Shown: positions 9,206 to 18,237 of the stretch, piece after piece | Layout of the letters: every line of letters starts with the position of its first letter | Numbering within the stretch: position 1 is the first letter of the stretch | Assembly (NCBI RefSeq): GCF_002979655.1 | Contig: NZ_PCPG01000001.1 | Span: 310,001 to 374,000 of the forward strand | Direction of reading: 5' to 3' | Length of the DNA: 64,000 nucleotides | Source: Microbacterium sp. MYb45 | GTDB taxonomy: Bacteria; Actinomycetota; Actinomycetes; Actinomycetales; Microbacteriaceae | The notes under the pieces: model-generated | What the model saw: only the letters and a program-made list of their open reading frames with translations | What the model was told of the DNA's origin: nothing | The model's database searches: none | Position numbers and translations under genes: made by a program

Positions 9206-9674
9206 TCGGCGCGCTCCTGCCGAGGTCCGGACACGTCCGGCTGTCGACGATGACGTCGACTGGATCGCGGAACTGCGGGCGATCGTGCTCCGGTCCGATC
9301 TGACGCGGCTCGGTCGCTACGACGACGTGCGCGTGCGGCAGCGATTCCGGGACGCGTTCGCGCCGGAGGAGACCCGCGTCATCATCGTGGACGGAGAGGA
9401 GGTCGGCTCCGTCGCGCTCCGTGACGAAGGCGGGTCGCGCTGGCTGGAGCACTTCTACATCGCTCCTTCGCACCAGGGGGCCGGCGTCGGAGGTCGCATC
9501 CTGACGATGCTCCTGGACGTTGACGTGCCCCATCGTCTCAACGTGCTCCAGGGCAGTCCTGCCCGGGCGCTGTATGAACGCCACGGCTTCGTCCTCGAGA
9601 GGCAGGACGAGGTCGACGTCTTCATGTTGCGTGAGCGGACGAGCACGGACGGCGTGGCGTCGGACGGCCGCTAG
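9198..9674 (+). CDS. GNAT-family N-acetyltransferase
   Basis: 158 residues. It has the GNAT acetyl-CoA core: LEHFYIAPSHQGAGVGGRIL carries the Q/RxxGxG/A pyrophosphate-binding loop, and ALYERHGFVLERQDEVDVFML is the C-terminal substrate and strand region. The substrate (small molecule or protein) cannot be predicted. The gene overlaps the thiamine-binding-like gene by eight bases. Its stop codon lies inside the -10-like TAGGCT of the next gene. Confidence 0.82.
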   Translation: MTDRRAPAEVRTRPAVDDDVDWIAELRAIVLRSDLTRLGRYDDVRVRQRFRDAFAPEETRVIIVDGEEVGSVALRDEGGSRWLEHFYIAPSHQGAGVGGRILTMLLDVDVPHRLNVLQGSPARALYERHGFVLERQDEVDVFMLRERTSTDGVASDGR

Positions 9675-9683
9675 GCTGTACCG

Positions 9684-10913
9684 GTGAATCCCTCGACTGA
9701 ATCGAGGGGTGCGGCGAAGTGGGCGCTCCTCTCTCTCGCCATCGGCAGCTTCGGCATCGGCATGACCGAGTTCGTGGTCATGGGTCTACTGCCCAACATC
9801 GCCGCCGACCTGCTGCCCTCGCTCTGGGCCACCAGCCAGGAAGACGCGCTGAGCCAGGCCGGTTGGCTGATCTCGCTGTACGCGCTGGGCGTGGTGGTCG
9901 GTGCGCCGACCATCGCCGGCTTCGTCGCGCGCTTCCCGAGGCACCGGGTAATGATCGTGCTGGCCCTCGCCCTGACGGTCTTCAACGCGCTCACAGTCAT
10001 CCTGCCCACGTTCGAACTGGTCGCCGCCTCCCGGTTCCTGGCAGGGCTCCCGCATGGCGCGTACTTCGGCATCGGCGCCCTGGTCGCGGCCGACGTTATG
10101 GGGCCGGGGAACCGTGCCAAGGGCGTGGCATTCATCCTCACGGGACTGACGGTCGCCAACGTGGTCGGCGTGCCGCTCGGCACGTTCCTCGGACAGGTGT
10201 GGGGATGGCGCGCGGCGTTCGCCGTCGTCGCGATCGTGTTCGCGTTGGCGACGGTCTTCATCGCGGTGTTCGTGCCGCAGCACCCCGGTGATCCCGGACG
10301 CACGATGCGCCAGGAGCTCCGGGTCTTCCGCATCCCGCAGGTGTGGTTCACACTCGGCGTCGGTGCGATCGGTTTCGGTGGCTTCTTCGCCGTCTACAGC
10401 TACATCGCGCCTCTCGTGACCGAGGTCGCCGGGTCGCCGGACTGGGCGGTGCCGATCGTCCTGGTGCTGATGGGGCTCGGCATGACCGCGGGAAACCTCG
10501 TCGGCGGCCACCTCGCAGACATCGACCTGCGCCGCACGCTGCTCTACGGACTCGCGGCCCTCGTCGTCGTCCTCGGCCTGCTCGCGGTCTTGGCCTTCTG
10601 GATCGTGACGCTCGGGCTGCTGGTCTTCGTGGTCGGGTTCGTGTCGTCGGTGCTGAGCCCGACGATCCAGACGCGCCTGATGGATGTGGCCGAAGACAAC
10701 CAGTCGATCGCCGCGGCGATGAACCACTCGGCCCTCAACATCGGGAACAGCCTGGGCGCATTCCTCGGTGGGCTCGTGATCGCGGCAGGCTGGGGCTTCA
10801 CGGCGCCCGCATGGACCGGTGCCGCGCTCGCCGTGGCGGGATTGCTGATCGCCCTGCTGTCCTACCGCGTGGACGCGCGTCGGCCCGCCGCCAGGGAACG
10901 CATCGCGTCGTAG
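9684..10913 (+). CDS. MFS transporter, DHA1 (AraJ/YdhP-like) drug/sugar-efflux family
   Basis: 409 residues with about twelve predicted membrane spans. The first span ends in GMTEFVVMGLLPNIAADL, the AraJ/NepI/YdhP signature. The conserved loop GFVARFPRHRVMI follows span 2, and FLAGLPHGAYFGIGALVAAD is typical span-4/5 sequence. Such proteins export drugs, nucleosides or sugars by proton antiport. The GTG start at 9684 follows TAGGCT (9672-9677) by six bases, consistent with its own leaderless promoter overlapping the end of the GNAT gene. The substrate is unknown. Confidence 0.88.
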   Translation: MNPSTESRGAAKWALLSLAIGSFGIGMTEFVVMGLLPNIAADLLPSLWATSQEDALSQAGWLISLYALGVVVGAPTIAGFVARFPRHRVMIVLALALTVFNALTVILPTFELVAASRFLAGLPHGAYFGIGALVAADVMGPGNRAKGVAFILTGLTVANVVGVPLGTFLGQVWGWRAAFAVVAIVFALATVFIAVFVPQHPGDPGRTMRQELRVFRIPQVWFTLGVGAIGFGGFFAVYSYIAPLVTEVAGSPDWAVPIVLVLMGLGMTAGNLVGGHLADIDLRRTLLYGLAALVVVLGLLAVLAFWIVTLGLLVFVVGFVSSVLSPTIQTRLMDVAEDNQSIAAAMNHSALNIGNSLGAFLGGLVIAAGWGFTAPAWTGAALAVAGLLIALLSYRVDARRPAARERIAS

Positions 10914-10922
10914 AGTGACGGG

Positions 10923-11534
10923 GTGATCACGCCCGATTCGTCCTTGCCCGTCGCCGGCACGGTCGTGCTGCTGCGCGCAGCCGACCCCGGCTTCGAAGTG
11001 CTGCTGATGCGGCGTCCCGATCGTGGATCATTCGCGGGCGCGTGGGTCTTCCCCGGCGGCAAGGTCGAGCCGGCCGATCGGCGTGACGGTGACGAAGAGG
11101 TCGAGGACGCGTGTCGTGCCGCGATCCGAGAGACCTTCGAAGAGGTCGGGGTCGTCGTCGAGGAGCTGGTGGCGTTCTCCCAGTGGCATCCGCCGGTCGA
11201 GGCACCCACGCGCATCCGCACCTGGTTCTTCCTCGCCGCGGCGCCGGCCGCCGATCCGTCACCCGCCGAAGACGAGGTGGCCGCGATCGCCTGGGTCCGT
11301 CCTGCCGAGGCTCTCGCGCGGCACGGTGCAGGGGAGTGGATGCTGTATCCGCCGACCTGGATCACGCTGCATCAGCTGTCGGCGTTCACCGACGCGGCAT
11401 CCGCGTTGGCGTCCGGCGGTGCCGTGCAGCTGTTCCAGACACGTGTTCTGGGTTCGGGCGTCGCGCAGGCGTTCGCGTGGGAGCAGGGGCGTCTCGAGGC
11501 GGGCGAACTGCCGTGGCGGTTCGTCCCGGGCTGA
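10923..11534 (+). CDS. NUDIX hydrolase (NUDT19-like, with an insertion in the Nudix box)
   Basis: 203 residues. The fold starts with GTVVLLRAADPGFEVLLMRRP. The Nudix motif is split: WVFPGGKVEPAD, then an acidic insertion, then RETFEEVGV supplying the metal-binding glutamates. The insertion between the glycine-rich half and REXXEE resembles NUDT7/NUDT19-type CoA and diphosphate hydrolases. The substrate is not assignable from sequence. The start is GTG at 10923, with TAGAGT at 10911-10916 ending six bases upstream. Confidence 0.85.
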   Translation: MITPDSSLPVAGTVVLLRAADPGFEVLLMRRPDRGSFAGAWVFPGGKVEPADRRDGDEEVEDACRAAIRETFEEVGVVVEELVAFSQWHPPVEAPTRIRTWFFLAAAPAADPSPAEDEVAAIAWVRPAEALARHGAGEWMLYPPTWITLHQLSAFTDAASALASGGAVQLFQTRVLGSGVAQAFAWEQGRLEAGELPWRFVPG

Positions 11535-11544
11535 GCGACGCGGA

Positions 11545-12750
11545 TCAGCTCTCGAGCAGCCGCCGCAGGTTCGCGCCGACGATCTCGGTCTCGATGAGGA
11601 AGCCGTCGTGCCCGAAGTCGCTGGAGACCACGACGGCCTCCCGGTCGATCACGTTCCGGATGCTGCGGGCGATGCGCTGCTGTCCGTCGACGGGGAACAG
11701 GCGGTCGCTGTCGATGCCGAGGACGAGCGTGGTGGCCGTGACCGCGTGCAGCGCCTCTTCGACACCGCCGCGCCCGCGCCCGACATCGTGCGAGTTCATG
11801 GCCTCCACGAGCGTGATGTAGCTGTTCGCGTCGAAGCGACGGGTGAACTTGTTGCCGTGGAAATCGAGGTACGACTCCACGGCGAAGCGCCCGCCGTGAC
11901 CGAGAGGTGAGACATCCGACTGCCACGACCGCTGGAAGCGCTGGTTCAACTCGATCGGGCTGCGGTAGTTCAGCAGAGCCATCCGCCGTGCCAGCGCGAG
12001 TCCGCGGTGCGGGCCGTCGCCGTCTCCGAGGTCGTAGTACTCGCCGCCCTGGAACCGAGGGTCCATCCGGATCGTCTCCAGCTGCACGGTGTTCAGCGCG
12101 ATCTGGTCGGCCGTTGTCACCGGGGGAGAGGAGAGCACAGCCAGCCGCTGCACGCGCTCCGGGTGCGTCACCGCCCACTCCAGGGCGTGCATGCCGCCCA
12201 TGGATCCGCCGATGACCGCGGCAAAGCTGTCGATGCCCAGCGCGTCGGCGAGCCGCACCTGCGCCGCCACCTGGTCGCGGATCGTCAGGTAGGGGAAGCG
12301 CGACGCCCATTCGTAGCCGTCGGGGGCGACGCTTGCCGGTCCGGTCGATCCCTGGCAGCCGCCCAGCATGTTCGGAGCGATCACGAACCAGCGGTCGGTG
12401 TCGAGCGGCGCACCGGGGCCGGTGAGGTCTTCCCACCACCCCGCGGTCGGATGGCCGGAGCCTGCAGGACCCCGCACATGACTGTCGCCCGTGAGCGCAT
12501 GCAGCACGAGGATCGCGTTGTCGCGAGCGGCATTCAGTTCGCCCCACGACTCGTACGCGATGCGGATGCCCGGCAGCTCGCGACCGCTCTCGGTCGAGAA
12601 GGCGCCGAACGCCGCGAAACGCCGACCGCCGACCGGGTCGCCGTCGCGCCACGCGCCCGTCGCCGGTGGGCGAGCACGGAGCAGCCGCACGTCGGCCTCC
12701 GTCACGGGCGCCGACGGCACCGTGTCTTCGGATGTCGTCTGCCAGTCCAT
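11545..12750 (-). CDS. metX: Homoserine O-acetyltransferase
   Basis: 401 residues. It makes O-acetylhomoserine from homoserine and acetyl-CoA, the committed step of methionine synthesis, supplying MetY encoded about 1.2 kb upstream on the same strand. The alpha/beta hydrolase fold shows ALTGDSHVRGP, NMLGGCQGSTGP, the nucleophile elbow GGSMGGMHALEW (Ser183), and the C-terminal acid and base in VLGIDSDRLFP and SDFGHDGFL. GCQGSTGP is typical of MetX. The ATG at 12750 is six bases after a -10-like GACAAT (12757-12762 on the other strand), so it may have its own leaderless promoter. Confidence 0.95.
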   Translation of the reverse strand: MDWQTTSEDTVPSAPVTEADVRLLRARPPATGAWRDGDPVGGRRFAAFGAFSTESGRELPGIRIAYESWGELNAARDNAILVLHALTGDSHVRGPAGSGHPTAGWWEDLTGPGAPLDTDRWFVIAPNMLGGCQGSTGPASVAPDGYEWASRFPYLTIRDQVAAQVRLADALGIDSFAAVIGGSMGGMHALEWAVTHPERVQRLAVLSSPPVTTADQIALNTVQLETIRMDPRFQGGEYYDLGDGDGPHRGLALARRMALLNYRSPIELNQRFQRSWQSDVSPLGHGGRFAVESYLDFHGNKFTRRFDANSYITLVEAMNSHDVGRGRGGVEEALHAVTATTLVLGIDSDRLFPVDGQQRIARSIRNVIDREAVVVSSDFGHDGFLIETEIVGANLRRLLES

Positions 12751-12847
12751 CCCTCCATTGTCGCCTGGTCGAGCACCCGGCGGCGGCAGGTTACGACCCG
12801 GTGTCGTGTCGCCGTGCGCGCGACGGCTCGGACGAAGGGCGTGCGAC

Positions 12848-13780
12848 TCAGCGCACGCGCGTCATCGTGGCGAGGTGGTCGCTGTTCCCGGCACGTCGGG
12901 TGCTCGAGTCGACGACGTCGAGTCCGCGGACGAACACCTGGTCGATCCGGACGAGCGGGAAGGCGGCGGGCCAGGTGAACCCGAGGGTGCCGTCGGTCGG
13001 CCGTGCCCACTCGGCTTCCGTTCGCAGCGCAGCCAGGCTCGGGTCCGTCGAGGGTGCGTTGAAGTCACCGACGACGACGAGCGCGGTGGCCGCGTCGGAG
13101 GCGACCTGCTCCGCGATGCCGTTGAGCATCGTGTCGCGGTCCTGCTGCTGCCCGGGGCGCACGGAGGCGGCATGCAACACGTAGACGGCGACCGGTCCCG
13201 CGGGGCTCTGCACCTCGACGCGGAGCGCGCGCTTCCAGCTGAGCCCGAGCGTGAGCGGTTCGGCGCTCGCCAGGGGGTATCGACTCCACAGCGCCACCGT
13301 GCCGACCGTGTAGGAGTGCGGGTAGGCGTCGGCGAGCACCTCGCTCGCGGCGGAGAGGCTGTCGCCGTCGAGTTCGGTGAGGGCGATCACATCCGCCTCG
13401 CTCTGCGCGAGTTCTGTGGCGGAGGCGGCGGCGCTGCCGGAGTGCGCGCGCACGTTCTGGCTGGCGATCGTGAGTTCGCTCTGCGCACTGCCCGATCCGG
13501 GGAGTCCGGGGAACGCCGGGGCCATCGCGAGGAACCAGAGGAGCGTGGGCACCAGGAGGAGGACGATCACGCGCCGCGCGAGGAAGAGCGCGATGACCAC
13601 GAGTGCGAGGAGGACGAGTCCGAGCCAGGGGAGGACGGCGGCGACGGCGGTGCCGATCACGCCAGGAACCCATCCGCACACGAGCAGGATCAGCACGGCG
13701 ATGCCGGCGATCGCGAGACGGCGGGCGTGGCGCGTCGTGGTGCGTCGGGCGAGCGGTGGTCGGTGTTCGACGTCGATCAT
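12848..13780 (-). CDS. Endonuclease/exonuclease/phosphatase-family protein with N-terminal membrane segments
   Basis: 310 residues. Hydrophobic spans lie at about 22-45, 48-68 and 70-90. The rest is a DNase I-like EEP domain: IASQNVRAHS, VIALTELDGDS (metal-ligand Glu), VLHAASVRPG, VVVGDFNAPSTDP (catalytic Asp/Asn) and the terminal GNSDHLATM. The catalytic part should face outside; similar actinobacterial proteins may act on phospholipids, nucleic acids or phosphosugars, so the substrate is open. The ribosome site GAGGAGAGC precedes the ATG. It sits between metY and metX on the same strand with about 100-bp gaps. No direct methionine link is evident from its domain. Confidence 0.8.
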   Translation of the reverse strand: MIDVEHRPPLARRTTTRHARRLAIAGIAVLILLVCGWVPGVIGTAVAAVLPWLGLVLLALVVIALFLARRVIVLLLVPTLLWFLAMAPAFPGLPGSGSAQSELTIASQNVRAHSGSAAASATELAQSEADVIALTELDGDSLSAASEVLADAYPHSYTVGTVALWSRYPLASAEPLTLGLSWKRALRVEVQSPAGPVAVYVLHAASVRPGQQQDRDTMLNGIAEQVASDAATALVVVGDFNAPSTDPSLAALRTEAEWARPTDGTLGFTWPAAFPLVRIDQVFVRGLDVVDSSTRRAGNSDHLATMTRVR

Positions 13781-13859
13781 GCTCTCCTCACAGCGGGGAT
13801 CCCATTCTCAACGGAGCCGCCTGTGGGTCGGCCGGGTGGTGCCCGCACCCCGCGAACGC

Positions 13860-13895
13860 GAGGATGCCCCGGACCGCGTGGTCCGAGGCATCCTC
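13860..13895 (-). terminator. Hairpin terminator downstream of metY
   Basis: GAGGATGCC at 13860-13868 pairs with GGCATCCTC (13887-13895), and an inner GGACC/GGTCC stem caps the loop. It lies between the metY stop (13916) and the start of the EEP gene, so metY is probably transcribed separately from the downstream genes. Confidence 0.7.
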
Positions 13896-13915
13896 GTGGT
13901 GGTGCGTGTGGAACG

Positions 13916-15238
13916 TCAGGCGCGAGCAGCCTCCGACACGGCGCGTGCCGCAGCGAGAGCCTGGTCGAGGTCGGCCTTCAGATCGTCGATGTTCTCGATG
14001 CCCACGGAGAGGCGGACGAGGCCCGGGGTGACACCCGCGGTGAGCTGCTGCTCGGGGGTGAGCTGCGCGTGCGTGGTCGACGCGGGGTGGATGACGAGCG
14101 AGCGCACGTCGCCGATGTTGGCGAGGTGGCTGAACAGCGACAGGCTGTTCACGAACTCGCGGCCGGCCTCGACACCGCCCTTGAGCTCGAACGACAGCAC
14201 CGCGCCGACGCCCTTGGGGGCGTACTCGTTCGCCTTGGCGTACCACGGCGAGGAGGGAAGGCCCGAGTAGTTGACGGTCGCGACGTCGTCACGGCTGTCG
14301 AGCCACTCGGCGATCTCCTGCGCGTTCTGCACGTGACGCTCGATGCGCAGCGACAGGGTCTCGATGCCCTGGATGAGGTTCCACGCGCTCTGCGGCGCGA
14401 TGGCCGAGCCGAGGTCGCGCAGCAGCTGCACGCGGGCCTTGATGATGTAGGCGAGCGGGTCGCCGACCGCGGCGGTGTAGCTGGCACCGTGGTACGAGGG
14501 GTCCGGAACCGTGAGGCCCGGGAACTTGTCGACGTTCTTCGACCACTCGAACGTTCCGCCGTCGACGATGGCGCCGCCGATGGTGGTGCCGTGTCCGCCG
14601 AGGAACTTCGTGACCGAGTGCACGACGATGTCGGCGCCGAACTCGAACGGACGGATCAGGTACGGGGTGGCGATCGTGTTGTCGACGATCAGCGGGACGC
14701 CGGACTCGTGTGCGATGTCGGCGACGGCGCGGATGTCGAGGATGTTGATCTGCGGGTTGCCGATGGTCTCCGCGAAGAACAGCTTCGTGTTCGGGCGCAC
14801 CGCGCGGCGCCACTCCTCGGCGTCATCCTGGTTCTCGACGAAGGTGACCTCGATGCCGAGCTTGGCGAGGGTGTACTTGAAGAGGTTGTAGGTGCCGCCG
14901 TAGATCGAGCTCGAGGCGACGAAGTGGTCGCCGGCCTGAGCGATGTTGAGGATCGCGAAGGTCGAGGCTGCCTGGCCGCTGGCGAGCACGAGTGCGCCGG
15001 TGCCGCCTTCGAGCGCGGCGAGACGCTGCTCGAGCACGTCCTGCGTCGGGTTCTGGATGCGGGTGTAGATGTTGCCGAACTCCGCGAGGGCGAAGAGGTT
15101 GGCCGCATGGTCCGCGCTGTCGAACACGTACGACGTGGTCTGGTAGATCGGCGTGGCGCGGGCCTTCGTGACCGGGTCGGGGGCGGCGCCGGAGTGGATC
15201 TGCTTGGTCTCGAAGCGCCAGGACTCGGGTGCGGACAT
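13916..15238 (-). CDS. metY: O-acetylhomoserine sulfhydrylase (aminocarboxypropyltransferase)
   Basis: 440 residues, a Cys/Met-metabolism PLP enzyme that converts O-acetylhomoserine and sulfide to homocysteine. It shows the N-terminal ETKQIHSGAAPDP, TTSYVF, the cofactor segment ALASGQAASTFAILN (positions about 82-98), DNTIATPYLIRP, and the PLP lysine in HSVTKFLGG (Lys211). The large insertion and the SLSLFSHLANIGDVRSLVIHPASTTH block separate it from MetB/MetC. The ATG at 15238 has a GGGGGA ribosome site. An upstream in-frame start would add 35 residues foreign to the family and is rejected. Confidence 0.95.
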   Translation of the reverse strand: MSAPESWRFETKQIHSGAAPDPVTKARATPIYQTTSYVFDSADHAANLFALAEFGNIYTRIQNPTQDVLEQRLAALEGGTGALVLASGQAASTFAILNIAQAGDHFVASSSIYGGTYNLFKYTLAKLGIEVTFVENQDDAEEWRRAVRPNTKLFFAETIGNPQINILDIRAVADIAHESGVPLIVDNTIATPYLIRPFEFGADIVVHSVTKFLGGHGTTIGGAIVDGGTFEWSKNVDKFPGLTVPDPSYHGASYTAAVGDPLAYIIKARVQLLRDLGSAIAPQSAWNLIQGIETLSLRIERHVQNAQEIAEWLDSRDDVATVNYSGLPSSPWYAKANEYAPKGVGAVLSFELKGGVEAGREFVNSLSLFSHLANIGDVRSLVIHPASTTHAQLTPEQQLTAGVTPGLVRLSVGIENIDDLKADLDQALAAARAVSEAARA

Positions 15239-15289
15239 GATTTCCCCCAGGAGTGGTCGGAAGGTCGGATGGCGGATGCCGTTGCAGCG

Positions 15290-15316
15290 AGAGTACGGAA
15301 CATCGGCCCGTGTCAA
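15290..15316 (-). promoter_or_regulatory. Putative metY promoter
   Basis: On the minus strand TTGACA (15316-15311) is followed after 15 bases by TACTCT (15295-15290), about 50 bases before the metY start. The spacing is short, so this is tentative. I could not recognise a SAM riboswitch in the roughly 190-bp gap. Confidence 0.35.
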
Positions 15317-15434
15317 CAACAACCGGGAAATGTGACGTAACACGGCGGAGGCCCGGAATCACGGGGGAGAGAGGGTTCCGCGACAGCCCCGTGCGGGACT
15401 CCGCAATCTCGGCGGAACATCGTACGGTGGAGGC

Positions 15435-16217
15435 ATGGTGAACAGACGTGCAGTGGTGACAGGTGCGAGTTCGGGAATCGGCGCGGCGACGGTGCGCGCG
15501 CTCCGGGCACGAGGATGGGATGTCGTCGGTGTCGCCCGACGCGAGGATCGTCTGTCCGCGCTCGCCGCGGAGACCGGGGCTTCGGCCATCGCGTGCGACC
15601 TGACCGACCCGGCCGCGGTCGACGCGCTGGTCTCGGAGCTCGAAGCATCCGGCCCGGTACACGCGCTCGTGCAGGTGGCCGGAGGCGCCCGCGGGACCGA
15701 CCGCATCGAGGATGCCTCGGTCGAGGACTGGCAGTGGATGTTCGACGCCAACGTGCTGGCGACGCAGCGACTGGTCGCCGGCCTGCTCCCGCTGCTGCGG
15801 CGGGCCGCTGCGGCAGACGGCCACGCCGACACGATCTTCGTGACCTCGACCGCCGCGCAGTCGGCGTACGCGGGCGGCGCCGGGTACAACGCGGCGAAGG
15901 CCGCCGAGGGCATGCTGGTGAAGGTGCTTCGCCAGGAGCTCAACGGCGAGCCGATCCGCGTCGTGGAGGTCGCGCCCGGCATGGTCCACACCGAGGAGTT
16001 CACGCTGAACCGCCTCGGGGGAGACGCCGTCGCCGCCGAAGCCGTGTACTCCGGCGTCGAAGCGCCTCTTCTCGCCGAAGACGTCGCTGACGTGATCGCC
16101 TATGCGCTGGAGTCGCCGGCACACGTCAACCTCGACCTGATCACGATGCGCCCGGTCGCACAGTCGGCTCAGCACCTGCTCGCGCGCGGTCCGCTGCGCG
16201 TGCGCTCCATCGACTGA
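15435..16217 (+). CDS. Short-chain dehydrogenase/reductase (SDR)
   Basis: 260 residues, classical SDR. The nucleotide-binding TGASSGIG is at about 9-16, the acidic [11 protein letters not shown] follows beta-3, and the active site is [22 protein letters not shown] (Ser, Tyr-x-x-x-Lys). [14 protein letters not shown] replaces the usual PG motif. It resembles the YdfG/serine-3-dehydrogenase group with NADP preference, but the substrate is unknown. TACGGT ends six bases before the ATG and GGAGG overlaps the same spacer, so either initiation mode is possible. Its stop is two bases before ung, indicating an operon. Confidence 0.87.
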   Translation: MVNRRAVVTGASSGIGAATVRALRARGWDVVGVARREDRLSALAAETGASAIACDLTDPAAVDALVSELEASGPVHALVQVAGGARGTDRIEDASVEDWQWMFDANVLATQRLVAGLLPLLRRAAAADGHADTIFVTSTAAQSAYAGGAGYNAAKAAEGMLVKVLRQELNGEPIRVVEVAPGMVHTEEFTLNRLGGDAVAAEAVYSGVEAPLLAEDVADVIAYALESPAHVNLDLITMRPVAQSAQHLLARGPLRVRSID

Positions 16218-16219
16218 CG

Positions 16220-16939
16220 ATGGCGCGGTCTCTCGCCGAGCTCGCTGCCGACGGGCGGATCGACGCGGGGTGGGCGGAGGCGCTCGCTCCGGTACAGGAC
16301 ACCATCACGGAGATCGGCGAGCGACTCCGCGCCGAGCAGGCGGCCGGGCACGGGTACCTGCCGTCCGGCGAGAACGTGCTCCGGGCCTTCCAGCGGCCAC
16401 TCGCCGATGTGCGGGTGCTGATCACCGGACAGGATCCCTATCCCACCCCGGGTCACCCGATCGGTCTGTCGTTCGCGGTCGACCGTGACGTGCGACCGCT
16501 GCCGCGCAGTCTCACCAACATCTACAAGGAGCGCGAGAGCGATCTCGGCATCCCGCCGGCACCCCACGGCGACCTGACCGCGTGGAGCGATCAAGGCGTG
16601 CTCCTCCTCAACCGCGTGCTCACCGTGCGCCCAGGTGCCGCCGCCTCACACCGCGGTTGGGGGTGGGAGAAGGTCACCGAGCTCGCGATTCGGACGCTTG
16701 TCGCGCGCGATCAGCCGCTCGTCGCCGTGCTGTGGGGAAAGGATGCCGCGAATCTGCAGCCGATGCTGGGTTCGACGCCGATCCTCGCCTCGGCCCACCC
16801 GTCTCCGCTGTCTGCCAGCCGCGGCTTCTTCGGCTCCCGTCCGTTCTCCCGCGTGAATGCGCTCCTCGCGGAGCAGGGTGCGGAGGCGATCGACTGGCGG
16901 GTGGGCGGCGAGCCTGCGGAGCACGACCGTTTGATCTAG
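16220..16939 (+). CDS. ung: Uracil-DNA glycosylase, family 1
   Basis: 239 residues. It removes uracil from DNA in base excision repair. The water-activating motif is [16 protein letters not shown] (Asp72), with [21 protein letters not shown], and the DNA-intercalating loop [14 protein letters not shown] with catalytic His193. The length fits the family. It follows the SDR gene by two bases. Twenty bases after its stop the sequence passes into an Rhs fragment of different character, so ung marks the left border of a small acquired segment. Confidence 0.96.
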   Translation: MARSLAELAADGRIDAGWAEALAPVQDTITEIGERLRAEQAAGHGYLPSGENVLRAFQRPLADVRVLITGQDPYPTPGHPIGLSFAVDRDVRPLPRSLTNIYKERESDLGIPPAPHGDLTAWSDQGVLLLNRVLTVRPGAAASHRGWGWEKVTELAIRTLVARDQPLVAVLWGKDAANLQPMLGSTPILASAHPSPLSASRGFFGSRPFSRVNALLAEQGAEAIDWRVGGEPAEHDRLI

Positions 16940-16958
16940 GCGCTCCCTTCCTGGCGGA

Positions 16959-17789
16959 GTGTCGGTCGCGCTGAGCGCGTCAGGGACGAATGGTGTGTCG
17001 GCGTCGTGGCAGTATCCGAGTCTTCTCGGGCACACGCTGGTGACCGGTGACGGGGCTGGCCACGGGGCACTGCAGCTTTACGAACCGTTCGGTCAGCCGT
17101 TGGATATGACCACGTTCGCGATCGGCACTATCGCCGCCAATGCCGCCGGGCAGAACGATGGCGCGAGCGGATGGCATCAGGGCGCCCGGAAGTCGGTTGA
17201 AGCGGAATCAACTGTCCTGATGATCGAGATGGGGGCGAGGCTCTATGTGCCGGCCCTCGGTCGATTCCTTCAGGTCGACCCGGTCGAGGGCGGCGTCGAC
17301 AACGACTACGTCTGGCCGACAGATCCCATCGGGATGAGTGATCTTTCTGGTAAGGCATGGGACTGGGGCCTAACACTCGAGATCGGGCTGACGGTGTTGT
17401 CGGCGGCGCTTCTGGTGACAGGCGTTGGGGCACCGCTGGCCGGCGCGTTGCTGGTTGCTAGAGCGGCGACGTTCGCGGTGCGCGCCGCTAAAGTGGTGAA
17501 AGACGTGGTGCAAACAACCCAGATCGTTGTTCGCGCTTCTCGGTATACGCGCGGTGTAGCTGGCGCGGCCCGAGAGATGGTCGCGTCCCCCCGCGCTGCT
17601 AGTTGGGCAGGGCGTGCCTGGTCGCAGGGCGCGAAAGCGAGCGAGCGTCTATCAAGTCACGCAACTCGCATGCGCACTGGTCCGAGCGGGCGTTGGGTGC
17701 GCGGCCCAGGCGTCAGTCAGACTGGAAGGATCAAGGTGAATTTTGGGCGGAACGGAGTTCGCTGGAACTTCCACGTGTGGCTGCAATGA
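16959..17789 (+). CDS. Orphan Rhs/YD-repeat C-terminal fragment with a toxin-like tip (rhs-CT)
   Basis: 276 residues that look like the last part of a much larger Rhs protein. Residues about 17-60 ([24 protein letters not shown]) and 89-131 ([33 protein letters not shown]...DLSG) form the conserved Rhs-associated core boundary of actinobacterial proteins. Residues 132-276 form a variable tip: an alanine-rich hydrophobic stretch (142-180), then a basic tail ending in [21 protein letters not shown]. The YD repeats, signal peptide and shell are absent because intact ung lies 20 bp upstream. No convincing promoter or ribosome site precedes the GTG. It may be a silent cassette or remnant; the toxic activity class is not recognised. 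Confidence 0.72.
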   Translation: MSVALSASGTNGVSASWQYPSLLGHTLVTGDGAGHGALQLYEPFGQPLDMTTFAIGTIAANAAGQNDGASGWHQGARKSVEAESTVLMIEMGARLYVPALGRFLQVDPVEGGVDNDYVWPTDPIGMSDLSGKAWDWGLTLEIGLTVLSAALLVTGVGAPLAGALLVARAATFAVRAAKVVKDVVQTTQIVVRASRYTRGVAGAAREMVASPRAASWAGRAWSQGAKASERLSSHATRMRTGPSGRWVRGPGVSQTGRIKVNFGRNGVRWNFHVWLQ

Positions 17790-18166
17790 GCGGGGTAACG
17801 GGTTCGACCGCAGATGCAGTGACGCGCATCCTCGCTGGTGGTGCCATCGGTTTTTCTCGCACTGCGGACTGGGGGCCGTTCTACCTGAAGTTCGTGACCG
17901 AGTCGCGGCCGCAAGACGTCTTGATCGAGGTGACGTTCAACCCGGAGTTCGTCGTGCTCGATCCACCGCATCCGACTGATGTCCTGGTCTTCTGGGGCGA
18001 TCGAAGCGAAGTGAGCGAGCGGGTATCTGCGCTTCTGGCGGAGTTCGTCGTGGAACTGTGCCCCCTGCCGCAAGAGAAAGAGGCTGATTCGTATCTCTTC
18101 CGAACCGATGCAGATGAGGTGCAAGTCATCGACCCCGAGTCGCCGTGGCGGTTCACAGATCATTAG
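17786..18166 (+). CDS. Probable immunity protein to the adjacent Rhs-CT tip
   Basis: 126 residues, acidic, with no family I recognise. It begins [19 protein letters not shown] and contains [15 protein letters not shown] and [21 protein letters not shown] segments of an alpha/beta protein. Its start overlaps the Rhs-CT stop as ATGA, the usual layout of polymorphic toxin-immunity pairs, so the role is inferred from position, size and acidity. An open frame extends 61 codons upstream, but those overlap the rhs gene in another frame. Sequence between 17400 and 18170 is visibly less GC-rich than its neighbours, which suggests transfer. Confidence 0.6.
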   Translation: MSGVTGSTADAVTRILAGGAIGFSRTADWGPFYLKFVTESRPQDVLIEVTFNPEFVVLDPPHPTDVLVFWGDRSEVSERVSALLAEFVVELCPLPQEKEADSYLFRTDADEVQVIDPESPWRFTDH

Positions 18167-18237
18167 CGTGATCGCGCCTGCGGCACCCAGAAGTCCGGAT
18201 CTACCGCCGCGGAACGTGCTCCCAATAGGCTGAGCGC

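Noticed and set aside
12491..15340. A plus-strand open frame of 949 codons opposite metX, the EEP gene and metY
   Set aside because: It is a GC-rich shadow. Its composition is Arg/Gly/Glu-rich without domains, while the minus-strand genes have clear families and catalytic motifs.
15239..15434. A SAM riboswitch or T-box upstream of metY
   Set aside because: No conserved riboswitch core could be recognised in the 190-bp gap, only a tentative promoter.
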